DNA from: Streptomyces seoulensis
Lineage (GTDB): Bacteria; Actinomycetota; Actinomycetes; Streptomycetales; Streptomycetaceae
Direction: 5' to 3'
Length of the DNA stretch: 64,000 bases
Assembly: GCF_004328625.1 (NCBI RefSeq)
Contig: NZ_CP032229.1
Coordinates: 2,418,001 to 2,482,000, forward strand
Shown: in pieces, positions 52,991 to 60,515 of the stretch
How the letters are laid out: each line of letters opens with the position of its first letter
Position numbering within the stretch: the first letter of the stretch is position 1
Translations under genes and position numbers: made by a program
The notes under the pieces: generated by a model
What the model was told of the DNA's origin: nothing
The model's input: the letters and a program-made list of their open reading frames with translations, nothing else
Databases searched by the model: none

Positions 52991-54934
52991 TCAGGACGAC
53001 GACACCGGGGCCGGTGGATCGGTGGTCGGTGCCGTCGAAGGCTCCGGGGTCGGTGTCGGGGTGGCGCTCTCCGACGGGACCGAGGAGGTCTCCGTGACCG
53101 GCGGTGGCGGCTGCGGCGGGGACGGATCGCCGCCTCCCGGCGCCGGGCCGCTGCCGCTCTCGCTCTGCTGGGGCCCGTCCTCGCCGCGCGTCGGCTTGTC
53201 CGGCGCCGTCGACGAGGCGGCGGACGGCTGCGAAGCGGAGGACGGGGCACCCGCCGAGGACGCGGCACTCGGGTCGCCCGGCTTGCCCTCGGCCGGTGTT
53301 CCCGGCGAGGCGGAGGGCTCACCGGAGGCCGCGCCCGGCCCGCCGGGGGCGCCCTGCGGACCGGCGCCCGGTGCAGAGGCGTCCGGGGACGGCGGCGGTG
53401 TGGTGGGCACCCCCGGCTGGAGGATCGGCGCGATGGGCGGCTTCTTCGGCAGCGGCTGCGGGGTCACCCCGGACATCCAGGCGTAGGCGAGCCCGCCGAG
53501 CCCGGCGAGCAGCAGCCCGCACAGCGCGATGCGCAGAGCCGGCCGTCCGGCCGTGGAGCGCTTGGCGAGCCGGATCAGCCGGCCGCCGATCTTCACGGAG
53601 AGATAGAGGACACCGGCCATCGGGAACAGCAGCATCAGCGTGCCGAGCACCCCGACGAGTCCGGGCAGCACGTCCCCCTGCGCGAACGCCGACCCCGTGC
53701 CGGTGACCTGCTCGGTGAGCGAGCGGATCATCGTGCTGATGATCCGGGGCAGGTTCCACAGCCCGTAGCCCAGCTCGCCGACGATCAGCGGCACCATGGT
53801 CAGCACCCAGGTGGCGACGATGACGCGCGCGGACTTCTTCAGCCCCGCGACCTCCTGGCGGGCCGACTGCCCCCGCTCGCCCGGCACCAGGGAGAGCAGG
53901 ATCGGCTTGATCTTGCCGTACAGATCCGGGACGCCCGCGAGGTCGCCCAGGATGTAGTAGCCGTCCAGGCGGACGGCCGGCATGAGCTGTTCCAGGATCT
54001 CGAAGTGGCCGAGGTAGACCGCGGCCAGGAAGAACTGCTCCCCGGTGGCGAAGTAGGCGCCGGCCATGGCCAGCATGAAGACGACGTTGAAGTACACCCC
54101 GCCGAAGTCGGTGCGGATGCGCCCGGCCTTGTTGATCCGGTACACGTCGGTGACGTCGGTGTACATCGACGGCCAGATGAGGAAGAGACCGCAGCCGATG
54201 CAGCCGGGCCTCGCCCCGCCGTACCGGCACGCGGAGGCGTGGCCGAACTCGTGGAAGACGAGCGAGGCCACGGTGAGCGCGAAGACCAGCAGGATGAGCA
54301 CCGGCTGGTCCAGCACCTCCAGCACCGGTTCGATCGCGCCGAAGAAGCCGAACAGCCAGACGTCCATGACGACGGCCGCCAGCAGCACCGCCGCGACCAC
54401 CACCGGCCGGTGCAGCCAGGCCAGCGACTTCGCGATCCGGGCGGTGCGCCGCTCGTTGAAGATGACCCGGTGCCCCTTGAGGGCGAGCAGCAGGTCGGAG
54501 CGCGGGGCATCGACCTCGTCGCTCTCCTGACCCTCCGGGACCGTCACGCCCAGCGGGTCGAGCTTGTGCTCCACGAGATAGCGGACGTTCTCCCCGCTGA
54601 CCTCGCGGCCGAAGCGCGCGCTGACCCGGTGGGCGATCGTGTCGTCGTCGCGGACCCCGTCGACGGACGACGCCACCAGGTACAGCAGGCGTGAGAGCTG
54701 CACGACCTGCCCGTCCCCCCGACGGGCGATGTACTTGGGCTCGGTGAAGCCCGAACCCTGGTACTCACCGTGCAGCCGCAGCCCCGCGCTCAGCCGCGGG
54801 ACGGGCCGGCCCGGCACCCCGGCGGCCGGCAGGCTGCCGGTCGCCACCTGCTCGTACGTCACCGGCCAGCCACCGGGTCCGGGCAGCGGTCCGGTGTCGT
54901 AGAGCGTGGTCGTGCCGTTCCCCAGCACCGTCAT
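52991..54934 (-). CDS. M50-like peptide zinc metalloprotease, membrane protein with PqqD-like N-terminus
   Basis: A 647-residue polytopic protein. Residues about 60-140 (YIARRGDGQVVQLSRLLYLV, VRDDDTIAHRVSARFG) resemble a PqqD/RRE-like winged-helix domain that binds leader peptides. Then come about seven membrane helices. HEFGHASACRYGG (about residues 228-240) is the HExxH zinc site within a membrane segment, and LDGYYILGDLAGVPDLY is a C-terminal motif like the DG of M50 site-2 proteases. The last ~150 residues are Pro/Ser/Gly-rich and likely extracytoplasmic. It resembles peptide zinc metalloproteases next to RiPP or peptide genes. It lies 122 bp after two paralogous peptide genes, probably their processing or export protein. 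Confidence 0.82.
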   Translation of the reverse strand: MTVLGNGTTTLYDTGPLPGPGGWPVTYEQVATGSLPAAGVPGRPVPRLSAGLRLHGEYQGSGFTEPKYIARRGDGQVVQLSRLLYLVASSVDGVRDDDTIAHRVSARFGREVSGENVRYLVEHKLDPLGVTVPEGQESDEVDAPRSDLLLALKGHRVIFNERRTARIAKSLAWLHRPVVVAAVLLAAVVMDVWLFGFFGAIEPVLEVLDQPVLILLVFALTVASLVFHEFGHASACRYGGARPGCIGCGLFLIWPSMYTDVTDVYRINKAGRIRTDFGGVYFNVVFMLAMAGAYFATGEQFFLAAVYLGHFEILEQLMPAVRLDGYYILGDLAGVPDLYGKIKPILLSLVPGERGQSARQEVAGLKKSARVIVATWVLTMVPLIVGELGYGLWNLPRIISTMIRSLTEQVTGTGSAFAQGDVLPGLVGVLGTLMLLFPMAGVLYLSVKIGGRLIRLAKRSTAGRPALRIALCGLLLAGLGGLAYAWMSGVTPQPLPKKPPIAPILQPGVPTTPPPSPDASAPGAGPQGAPGGPGAASGEPSASPGTPAEGKPGDPSAASSAGAPSSASQPSAASSTAPDKPTRGEDGPQQSESGSGPAPGGGDPSPPQPPPPVTETSSVPSESATPTPTPEPSTAPTTDPPAPVSSS

Positions 54935-55056
54935 CCGTGGTCTCCCCCCACATCGATGCCGCCGCACCGCCGCGCTCCCCCCGGCATGGCCGCGGGGGCG
55001 GACCGCCCCGCACTCGGGCGCGGTCCGCCCCCGTGACCGCCGTCGCGGCGGTGGTG

Positions 55057-55275
55057 CTACTGCTTGACGCTGATCGTCTGTCCGGCCTGCGACTGGGCGT
55101 CCGACCACAGCGAGTGGTCGTTGAGCGCGGCGGACTGGTTGGCGGCCTCGATGTTGGCCACGTGCTTGGTGACGTTGACCGTCTTGTTGAAGCTGAACTT
55201 CAGCTTGCCCAGGGCCTCGCGGCCCGGCAGCAGCTCCGCGGACTCGGAGTCCAGGTCCCGCATGTCCATGCTCAT
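55057..55275 (-). CDS. small peptide precursor 2 (tandem paralogue)
   Basis: A 72-residue peptide without cysteine. The central region (ELLPGREALGKLKFSF, KTVNVTKHVANIEAANQSAA, LNDHS) is almost identical to that encoded by 55351-55566. The ends differ: this one has an N-terminal MSMDMRDLDS and a C-terminal tail LWSDAQSQAGQTISVKQ. A conserved front and variable tail is what ribosomal peptide precursors usually show. The ATG at 55275 (alternatives at 55269 and 55263) follows GAGGGGAA. It lies 75 bp after its paralogue. The mature product and any modification are unknown. Confidence 0.8.
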   Translation of the reverse strand: MSMDMRDLDSESAELLPGREALGKLKFSFNKTVNVTKHVANIEAANQSAALNDHSLWSDAQSQAGQTISVKQ

Positions 55276-55350
55276 GATGGTGTTCCCCTCTTACCTTGTT
55301 GCTCGTGCTTGTCGTGCTTGCGTCGCCGTCTGTCTCCCGACGGGTGCGGA

Positions 55351-55566
55351 CTACTGGCTGACGCTGATGGCCTGCGAGGCGCCGGAGCTGGCGACGGACC
55401 ACGCCGAGTGGTCGTTGAGCGCGGCGGACTGGTTGGCCGCCTCGATGTTGGCGACGTGCTTGGTGACGTTCACCGTCTTGCCGAAGCTGAACTTCAGCTT
55501 GCCGAGGGCCTCGCGGCCGGGCAGCAGTTCGGCGGACTCGGCCTCGAGCTCGTGGGCGTCCATCAT
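55351..55566 (-). CDS. small peptide precursor 1 (tandem paralogue)
   Basis: A 71-residue peptide without cysteine, first gene of the cluster. It shares about 45 nearly identical residues with the next gene, including ELLPGREALGKLKFSF and KTVNVTKHVANIEAANQSAA. The C-terminal tail here is AWSVASSGASQAISVSQ, rich in Ser, Ala and Gln. A second in-frame ATG directly follows the first. GAGGGGG lies just upstream. A tandem TGTCCAA operator lies 63-103 bp upstream, and an XRE regulator is divergent. Confidence 0.82.
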   Translation of the reverse strand: MMDAHELEAESAELLPGREALGKLKFSFGKTVNVTKHVANIEAANQSAALNDHSAWSVASSGASQAISVSQ

Positions 55567-55628
55567 GGTGATTCCCCCTCGGGAAATGGGCATTTCCGGT
55601 CGGACCGAGTCAGGTTCCCCCCGGACTC

Positions 55629-55669
55629 TGTCCAACTTGGCCGGACGGGCTGTCCAACGAGATTGGACA
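55629..55669. promoter_or_regulatory. tandem TGTCCAA operator of the peptide cluster
   Basis: TGTCCAA-N5-TTGGACA (55651-55669) is a perfect 7-bp inverted repeat. A second, less complete copy (TGTCCAACTTGG then CCGGAC) starts at 55629, 22 bp away, two helix turns. It lies between the peptide genes and the divergent XRE gene, and is the likely binding site of that regulator. Confidence 0.65.
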
Positions 55670-55805
55670 CTAGGCCCTCGCGGCGGCTGTCCGCAACCCT
55701 TTTGGGTATTCGCTCTTTCGGCGGTTCAGCTACTCGCCCGTAGACTCCCTCCCGACAGGGACGTGCGGCCGAGCGGCGAGCAGGACGAGCAGGAAGTGAC
55801 CAACG

Positions 55806-56213
55806 GTGGCCAACGCACTGCAGCAGTTGATCCGCGAACGCCTGGACCGCGAGGGCTGGTCCTACGGCGAAGTGGCACGTCGCGGCGGTGTCCCCCGCTC
55901 CACCGTCCACCATCTGGCCACCACCGAGCGCGTGGTGCGCATGCCGCAGGCCGGCACCCTGGAGGGCCTCGCCAAGGGGCTCGAACTCCCGCTGGACACC
56001 GTCCGCCGGGCGGCCGCCGAGGCGTGCGGCATCCACGTGTACGGCAGTCCGGGCGGTGAGGACTCCGCACCGGCCGCGCCCCGCTCGGGCGACCCCGAGG
56101 TGGACCTGCTGATCGCCAGCGTGCAGCGGCTGTCGTCCGACGACCGCCGACATGTCACCGCGCTGGTGGAGTCCCTGCTCGGCCGCGCGGCGAAGCCGGA
56201 ACCCGACGCCTGA
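55806..56213 (+). CDS. XRE family transcriptional regulator of the peptide cluster
   Basis: A 135-residue protein with an N-terminal helix-turn-helix (REGWSYGEVARRGGVPRSTV, about residues 15-34; LEGLAKGLELPLDTVRRAAA next). The C-terminal part has a helical segment (DPEVDLLIASVQRLSSDDRR) of unknown role. The GTG at 55806 follows AGGAAG. It is divergent from the peptide genes, and the TGTCCAA repeats lie between. Auto-control plus repression or activation of the peptide genes is likely; a ligand could be the peptide itself. Confidence 0.85.
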   Translation: MANALQQLIRERLDREGWSYGEVARRGGVPRSTVHHLATTERVVRMPQAGTLEGLAKGLELPLDTVRRAAAEACGIHVYGSPGGEDSAPAAPRSGDPEVDLLIASVQRLSSDDRRHVTALVESLLGRAAKPEPDA

Positions 56214-56384
56214 CCCGCGTACCGGGGCGCGCCGGGGGGTGTCCGGCGGGCGCCCTCACCCGGTCATGCTTCCGTCAACTCGGAAAAAGAAAGCAAGTCC
56301 ACCCGAACGGGCCGAGATCCCCCGCTAGTCTCTCGTCCTGCCCGAGGAGCGAGAGCCGCACGACCACGGGCCCTTGGGGGGAAC

Positions 56385-56645
56385 GTGTTGTTGGTGCATG
56401 GCGGCCCGGCCACCGCGGTGGTCCGGGGCCCGGACGGCGAGTCCGTCGTCCTCCTGTCCGGCGAGCTCCCCGAGGTCCTCACCGACCAGGCGGTCCGTGA
56501 ACTCCTCGACCTCGCCGCGGCCATCCTGGACACCGCCGAACTGGCCCTCTTCCGCACCTGCCTGGACACCCTGCGCACGAACGGCATGCGAGCGGGCCGC
56601 AGCATCGAGGTCGACGGCGCGGTACTGACGGTCTACGAGGGCTGA
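56385..56645 (+). CDS. small hypothetical protein
   Basis: An 86-residue protein of unknown family (VLLSGELPEVLTDQAVRELL, DLAAAILDTAELALFRTCLD). It is mainly alpha-helical after a short beta start. GTG start preceded by GGGGGG. It lies between the XRE gene and bldA. Support is codon bias, ribosome-binding site and length. Confidence 0.6.
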   Translation: MLLVHGGPATAVVRGPDGESVVLLSGELPEVLTDQAVRELLDLAAAILDTAELALFRTCLDTLRTNGMRAGRSIEVDGAVLTVYEG

Positions 56646-56683
56646 GCGGACGGCTTCGGCCGGCCCGTCACGACAAGGGAATG

Positions 56684-56767
56684 TGCCCGGAGCCGGACTC
56701 GAACCGGCACGCCCGCGAAGGGGCAGCGAGGTTTAAGCTCGCCGTGTCTGCATTCCACCATCCGGGC
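56684..56767 (-). tRNA. bldA: tRNA-Leu (anticodon UAA), bldA
   Basis: An 84-nt class II tRNA on the minus strand, 5' end at 56767, 3' discriminator A at 56684, CCA not encoded. The acceptor stem is GCCCGGA/TCCGGGC, the anticodon stem GCGAG/CTCGC encloses CTTAAAC, giving anticodon TAA. A long variable arm (TGCCCCTTCGCGGGCG) and the T-arm GGTTCGAGTCC are normal for tRNA-Leu. In Streptomyces this is bldA, the only tRNA that reads TTA, needed for aerial growth and antibiotics. A possible -10 box TAGGCT lies about 30 bases upstream (complement of 56797-56802). Confidence 0.96.
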
Positions 56768-57156
56768 AGGCCGTGGGCTCCGCATTCGAGATCCAGAGCC
56801 TATCGGGAGGGCTCACTCGGACAGCGGAAAGTACGGACCGACGTTGTCTTATTTTATTGATGTCTGAGGGTGCATCAGACCACGGAACGAGCCATCCGCA
56901 CTTGCCAACAGCCTGCCGGGACACCCGGGCACCCGTACGCGGAATGACGGAATTTCACCTACCGAACAAGGGCGGTCCCCCTGTTCCTGGTGGTACGCCG
57001 CCTCAGGGTCGGCCGTCCTCCCCAGGTATGACACGGAGCGGCGCCGTCCGACCGGAGTCTCGGTAGGGAACGGGAACAGCGGCTGACCGGACGGCCACCG
57101 GGAACGGGGACCATGGGAACAGACCCCCGAGACCCGTCCGACAGGAGCCCCACCCC
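56768..57156. other. 389-bp bldA / ABC transporter upstream region
   Basis: It contains the bldA promoter side and the leader of the ABC transporter. An AT-rich patch (CTTATTTTATTGATG, about 56849-56863) stands out from the GC-rich surroundings. GACAGGAG is the ribosome-binding site of the ATPase gene. Nothing else is supported. Confidence 0.5.
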
Positions 57157-57927
57157 GTGACCACCACACCCACCACCGGCAGGACCACCGCCGTGGCCGC
57201 GCGCGCCACGGAGCTGTCGAAGATCTACGGGCAGGGTGAGACCCGAGTGGTCGCCCTGGACCGGGTCTCCGTCGAGTTCCGGCAGGCCGAGTTCACCGCG
57301 ATCATGGGCCCCTCCGGCTCCGGCAAGTCCACGCTGATGCACTGCGTGGCCGGACTGGACTCCTTCTCCTCCGGCTCGGTGCGCATCGGCGAGACCGAGC
57401 TGGGCTCGCTGAAGGACAAGCAGCTCACACGGCTGCGCCGGGACAAGATCGGGTTCATCTTCCAGGCGTTCAACCTGCTCCCCACGCTGACCGCGCTGGA
57501 GAACATCACGCTGCCGATGGACATCGCGGGCCGCAAGCCCGACAAGGAGTGGCTGGACCGGGTCATCGGGATGGTGGGCCTCTCCGGACGCCTGACGCAC
57601 CGCCCCTCCCAGCTCTCCGGCGGCCAGCAGCAGCGCGTCGCCGTGGCCCGCGCCCTGGCCTCCAAGCCGGAGATCATCTTCGGTGACGAGCCGACCGGAA
57701 ACCTCGACTCCCGCTCCGGCGCCGAGGTGCTGGGCTTCCTGCGCAACTCGGTGCGCGAACTGGGCCAGACGGTGGTCATGGTGACCCACGACCCGGTCGC
57801 CGCCGCCTACGCGGACCGCGTGGTCTTCCTCGCCGACGGCCGGATCGTCGACGAGGTCCAGGACCCGACGGCCGACTCGGTCCTCGACCTGATGAAGCGC
57901 TTCGACGCGAAGGGCCGTACGAGCTGA
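57157..57927 (+). CDS. ABC transporter ATP-binding protein (MacB/LolD type)
   Basis: A 256-residue ATPase. Walker A GPSGSGKST (about residues 51-59), Q-loop FIFQAFNLLPTLTALEN, signature LSGGQQQRVAVARAL, Walker B IIFGDEPTGNLD and the H-loop VMVTHDPVAAAYADRV. The pattern matches the MacB/FtsE/LolD group that drives permeases with large extracytoplasmic domains. It starts at GTG 57157, and its stop overlaps the permease start by 1 bp. Confidence 0.94.
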   Translation: MTTTPTTGRTTAVAARATELSKIYGQGETRVVALDRVSVEFRQAEFTAIMGPSGSGKSTLMHCVAGLDSFSSGSVRIGETELGSLKDKQLTRLRRDKIGFIFQAFNLLPTLTALENITLPMDIAGRKPDKEWLDRVIGMVGLSGRLTHRPSQLSGGQQQRVAVARALASKPEIIFGDEPTGNLDSRSGAEVLGFLRNSVRELGQTVVMVTHDPVAAAYADRVVFLADGRIVDEVQDPTADSVLDLMKRFDAKGRTS

Positions 57928-60455
57928 TGTTCCGCACCGCACTGCGCAACGTCCTCGCGCACAAGGCCCGGCTGATGATGACGGTGCTCGCCGTCATGCT
58001 CGGCGTCGCCTTCGTGTCCGGGACGCTGGTCTTCACCAACACCCTCTCCCGCGCCTTCGAGAACAGCTCCGCCCAGGGCTTCGACGGCGTCGACGTGGCC
58101 GTCAAGGCCAAGCACCAGGAGGCCAGCGGCGACCGGGTCGGCTCCACCCCGGACCTGACCCCGGCGCTGCTCGCCAAGGCGGAGAAGGTGCCCGGCGCCG
58201 CCTCCGCCACCGGTGTGGTCAGCGGCTTCACCGCGCTGGCCGACAAGCACGGCAAGCTGGTCGGCGACGGCTGGCAGTCCATGGGCGGCAACTACTGGGG
58301 CACCAAGGACCCCCGGTACAAGCTCGTCTCCGGCCACGCCCCGCACGGCAAGGGCGAGCTGCTGATCGACTCCGAGACCGCCCGCCGTACCGGCTACGGC
58401 GTCGGGGACACCGTCCGCCTCTCGGTCGACGGCCCGGTGCTCACCCCGCGCGTCGCCGGCATCTTCACCACCGACGACGGCAACGTGGCCGCGGGCGGCA
58501 GCCTCACCCTCTTCGACACGCCCACCGCGCAGGCCCTGCTCGGCAAGAAGGGCGCGTACGACGAGATCGACGTGACCGCCGCTCCCGGCACCAGCCAGAG
58601 CGCCCTGAAGTCCGCGCTGGACAAGGCGCTCCCGGCCGGCCAGGTCAGCACCACCACCGGGGAGAAGCTCGCCGCCGACCAGGCCGAGCAGATCTCCGCG
58701 TCGATGAGCGGTCTGCGCCAGGCGCTGCTGGTGTTCGCGGGCATCGCCCTGTTCGTCGGCACGTTCATCATCGCCAACACCTTCACCATGCTGGTCGCCC
58801 AGCGCACCAAGGAACTCGCCCTGCTGCGCGCCGTCGGCGCCTCGCGCGGCCAGGTCACCCGCTCGGTGCTGACCGAGGCGCTCGCGGTCGGCACGGTCGC
58901 GGGCGTCGCGGGTCTGGCCGCCGGTGTCGGCATCGGCGCCGGACTGCGTGCCCTGCTGGGCTCCTTCGGCGCGAGCATGCCGGACGGGCCGCTCGTCGTC
59001 ACGCCGGGCACGGTCGTCGCCGCGCTCGCCGTCGGCATCGTCATCACCGTGCTCGCCGCCTGGCTGCCCGGCCGCCGGGCCGCGAAGATCCCGCCGGTCG
59101 CGGCGATGAGCAGCCTGCACGCGACCGCCACCACCCGCTCGCTGGTGGTGCGCAACACCATCGGCACCCTGTTCGCGGCGGCCGGCGCGGCCGTGGTGTT
59201 CGCGGCCACCACCATGGACACCGACAAGGGCCAGGGCGCGATGGGCCTCGGCGCGGTCCTGCTGATCATCGGCGTGTTCGTGCTGACCCCGCTGCTGTCC
59301 CGCCCGCTGATCGCGGCCGCCGCCCCGCTGCTGCGCCTGTTCGGCGTCTCGGGCCGCCTGGCCCGGCAGAACGCGGTGCGCAACCCCCGCCGTACGGCGG
59401 CCACCGCGTCCGCGCTGATGATCGGCCTGACCCTGATCACCGGCATGACGGTGATGGCGGGCAGCCTGCAGAAGTCGATCGACAAGATGGCCGCGTCCTC
59501 GATCCGCGCGGACTACGTCGTCTCGATGGCCAACCGCACCCCGCTCTCCCCCGACGTGGCCACCAGGCTGGCCGCCACCGACGGGGTCACCGCCTCCAGC
59601 CCGCTGCGCAACGGCGCCTCCCGCATCGGCGGCGAGACGGAGTACCTGACCGGTGTCACCGGTTCGTCGATCGGCGAGCTGACCGACCTGAAGGTGAAGC
59701 AGGGCACGTTCGACGTGTCCGGCGACCGGATCGTGGTGGACGCCGACCGGGCCGAGGAGCACGGCTGGAAGGCCGGTTCGAAGCTCGCCGCGCACTTCGA
59801 GGACGGCAAGCGGGCCACGCTGACCGTCGCCGGGGTGTACGAGGGCAACGAGATGATCCGGGGCATCATGATCGACGACAAGGTGCTCACCCCGCACCTG
59901 CGCGCCCCGGCCGACATGCAGGTCCTGGTCCGCACGGCGGACGGCGCCTCGGACGCCACCAAGGACCGGCTGGCCAAGGCCCTCGGCTCCAACCCGGCCA
60001 TCCAGGTGCAGGACAAGCAGGACATCACCGACGGCATCGCCAAGGTCTTCACGCTGATGCTGAACCTGGTCTACGGCCTGCTCGGCATGGCCGTGGTGGT
60101 CGCGGTGCTCGGTGTCATCAACACGCTGGCCATGTCGGTGTTCGAGCGCTCCCAGGAGATCGGGATGCTGCGCGCGATCGGCCTGGAGCGCGGGTCGGTG
60201 AAGCGGATGGTCCGGCTGGAGTCCCTGGTGATCTCGCTGTTCGGCGGGGTGCTGGGCATCGGGCTCGGCGTGTTCTTCGGCTGGGCGGCCGGTGAGCTGC
60301 TGGGCACGAAGATGGCGACGTACGAGCTGGTGCTGCCCTGGTCCCGGCTGGTGCTGTTCCTGCTGCTGGCGGCCCTGGTCGGCGTGCTGGCGGCGCTGTG
60401 GCCGGCCCGGCGCGCGGCCAGGCTGAACGTGCTCGGCGCGATCAAGGCCGAGTAG
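57927..60455 (+). CDS. ABC transporter permease with two FtsX domains
   Basis: An 842-residue permease. An N-terminal helix (LMMTVLAVMLGVAFVSGTLVF) precedes a ~200-residue extracytoplasmic MacB-like domain. Then FtsX helices occur near residues 265-400 (ALLVFAGIALFVGTFIIANT, VAALAVGIVITVLAAWLPG). A second copy starts around residue 495 (SALMIGLTLITGMTVMAG) and ends with helices near 715-835. QRTKELALLRAVGASRGQ and ERSQEIGMLRAIGLERGS are the paired coupling-helix motifs. It uses mechanical movement to export or release substrates; the substrate is unknown. A terminator hairpin follows. Confidence 0.93.
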   Translation: MFRTALRNVLAHKARLMMTVLAVMLGVAFVSGTLVFTNTLSRAFENSSAQGFDGVDVAVKAKHQEASGDRVGSTPDLTPALLAKAEKVPGAASATGVVSGFTALADKHGKLVGDGWQSMGGNYWGTKDPRYKLVSGHAPHGKGELLIDSETARRTGYGVGDTVRLSVDGPVLTPRVAGIFTTDDGNVAAGGSLTLFDTPTAQALLGKKGAYDEIDVTAAPGTSQSALKSALDKALPAGQVSTTTGEKLAADQAEQISASMSGLRQALLVFAGIALFVGTFIIANTFTMLVAQRTKELALLRAVGASRGQVTRSVLTEALAVGTVAGVAGLAAGVGIGAGLRALLGSFGASMPDGPLVVTPGTVVAALAVGIVITVLAAWLPGRRAAKIPPVAAMSSLHATATTRSLVVRNTIGTLFAAAGAAVVFAATTMDTDKGQGAMGLGAVLLIIGVFVLTPLLSRPLIAAAAPLLRLFGVSGRLARQNAVRNPRRTAATASALMIGLTLITGMTVMAGSLQKSIDKMAASSIRADYVVSMANRTPLSPDVATRLAATDGVTASSPLRNGASRIGGETEYLTGVTGSSIGELTDLKVKQGTFDVSGDRIVVDADRAEEHGWKAGSKLAAHFEDGKRATLTVAGVYEGNEMIRGIMIDDKVLTPHLRAPADMQVLVRTADGASDATKDRLAKALGSNPAIQVQDKQDITDGIAKVFTLMLNLVYGLLGMAVVVAVLGVINTLAMSVFERSQEIGMLRAIGLERGSVKRMVRLESLVISLFGGVLGIGLGVFFGWAAGELLGTKMATYELVLPWSRLVLFLLLAALVGVLAALWPARRAARLNVLGAIKAE

Positions 60456-60469
60456 CCCTCGGACACAGT

Positions 60470-60507
60470 CGTGGGGCCCCGTTCCGGGATCGGAACGGGG
60501 CCCCACG
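60470..60507. terminator. terminator hairpin
   Basis: A 16-bp stem (CGTGGGGCCCCGTTCC and complement) with a 6-base loop between the ABC permease gene and the convergent methyltransferase gene. Confidence 0.85.
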
Positions 60508-60515
60508 GTCGTTCG

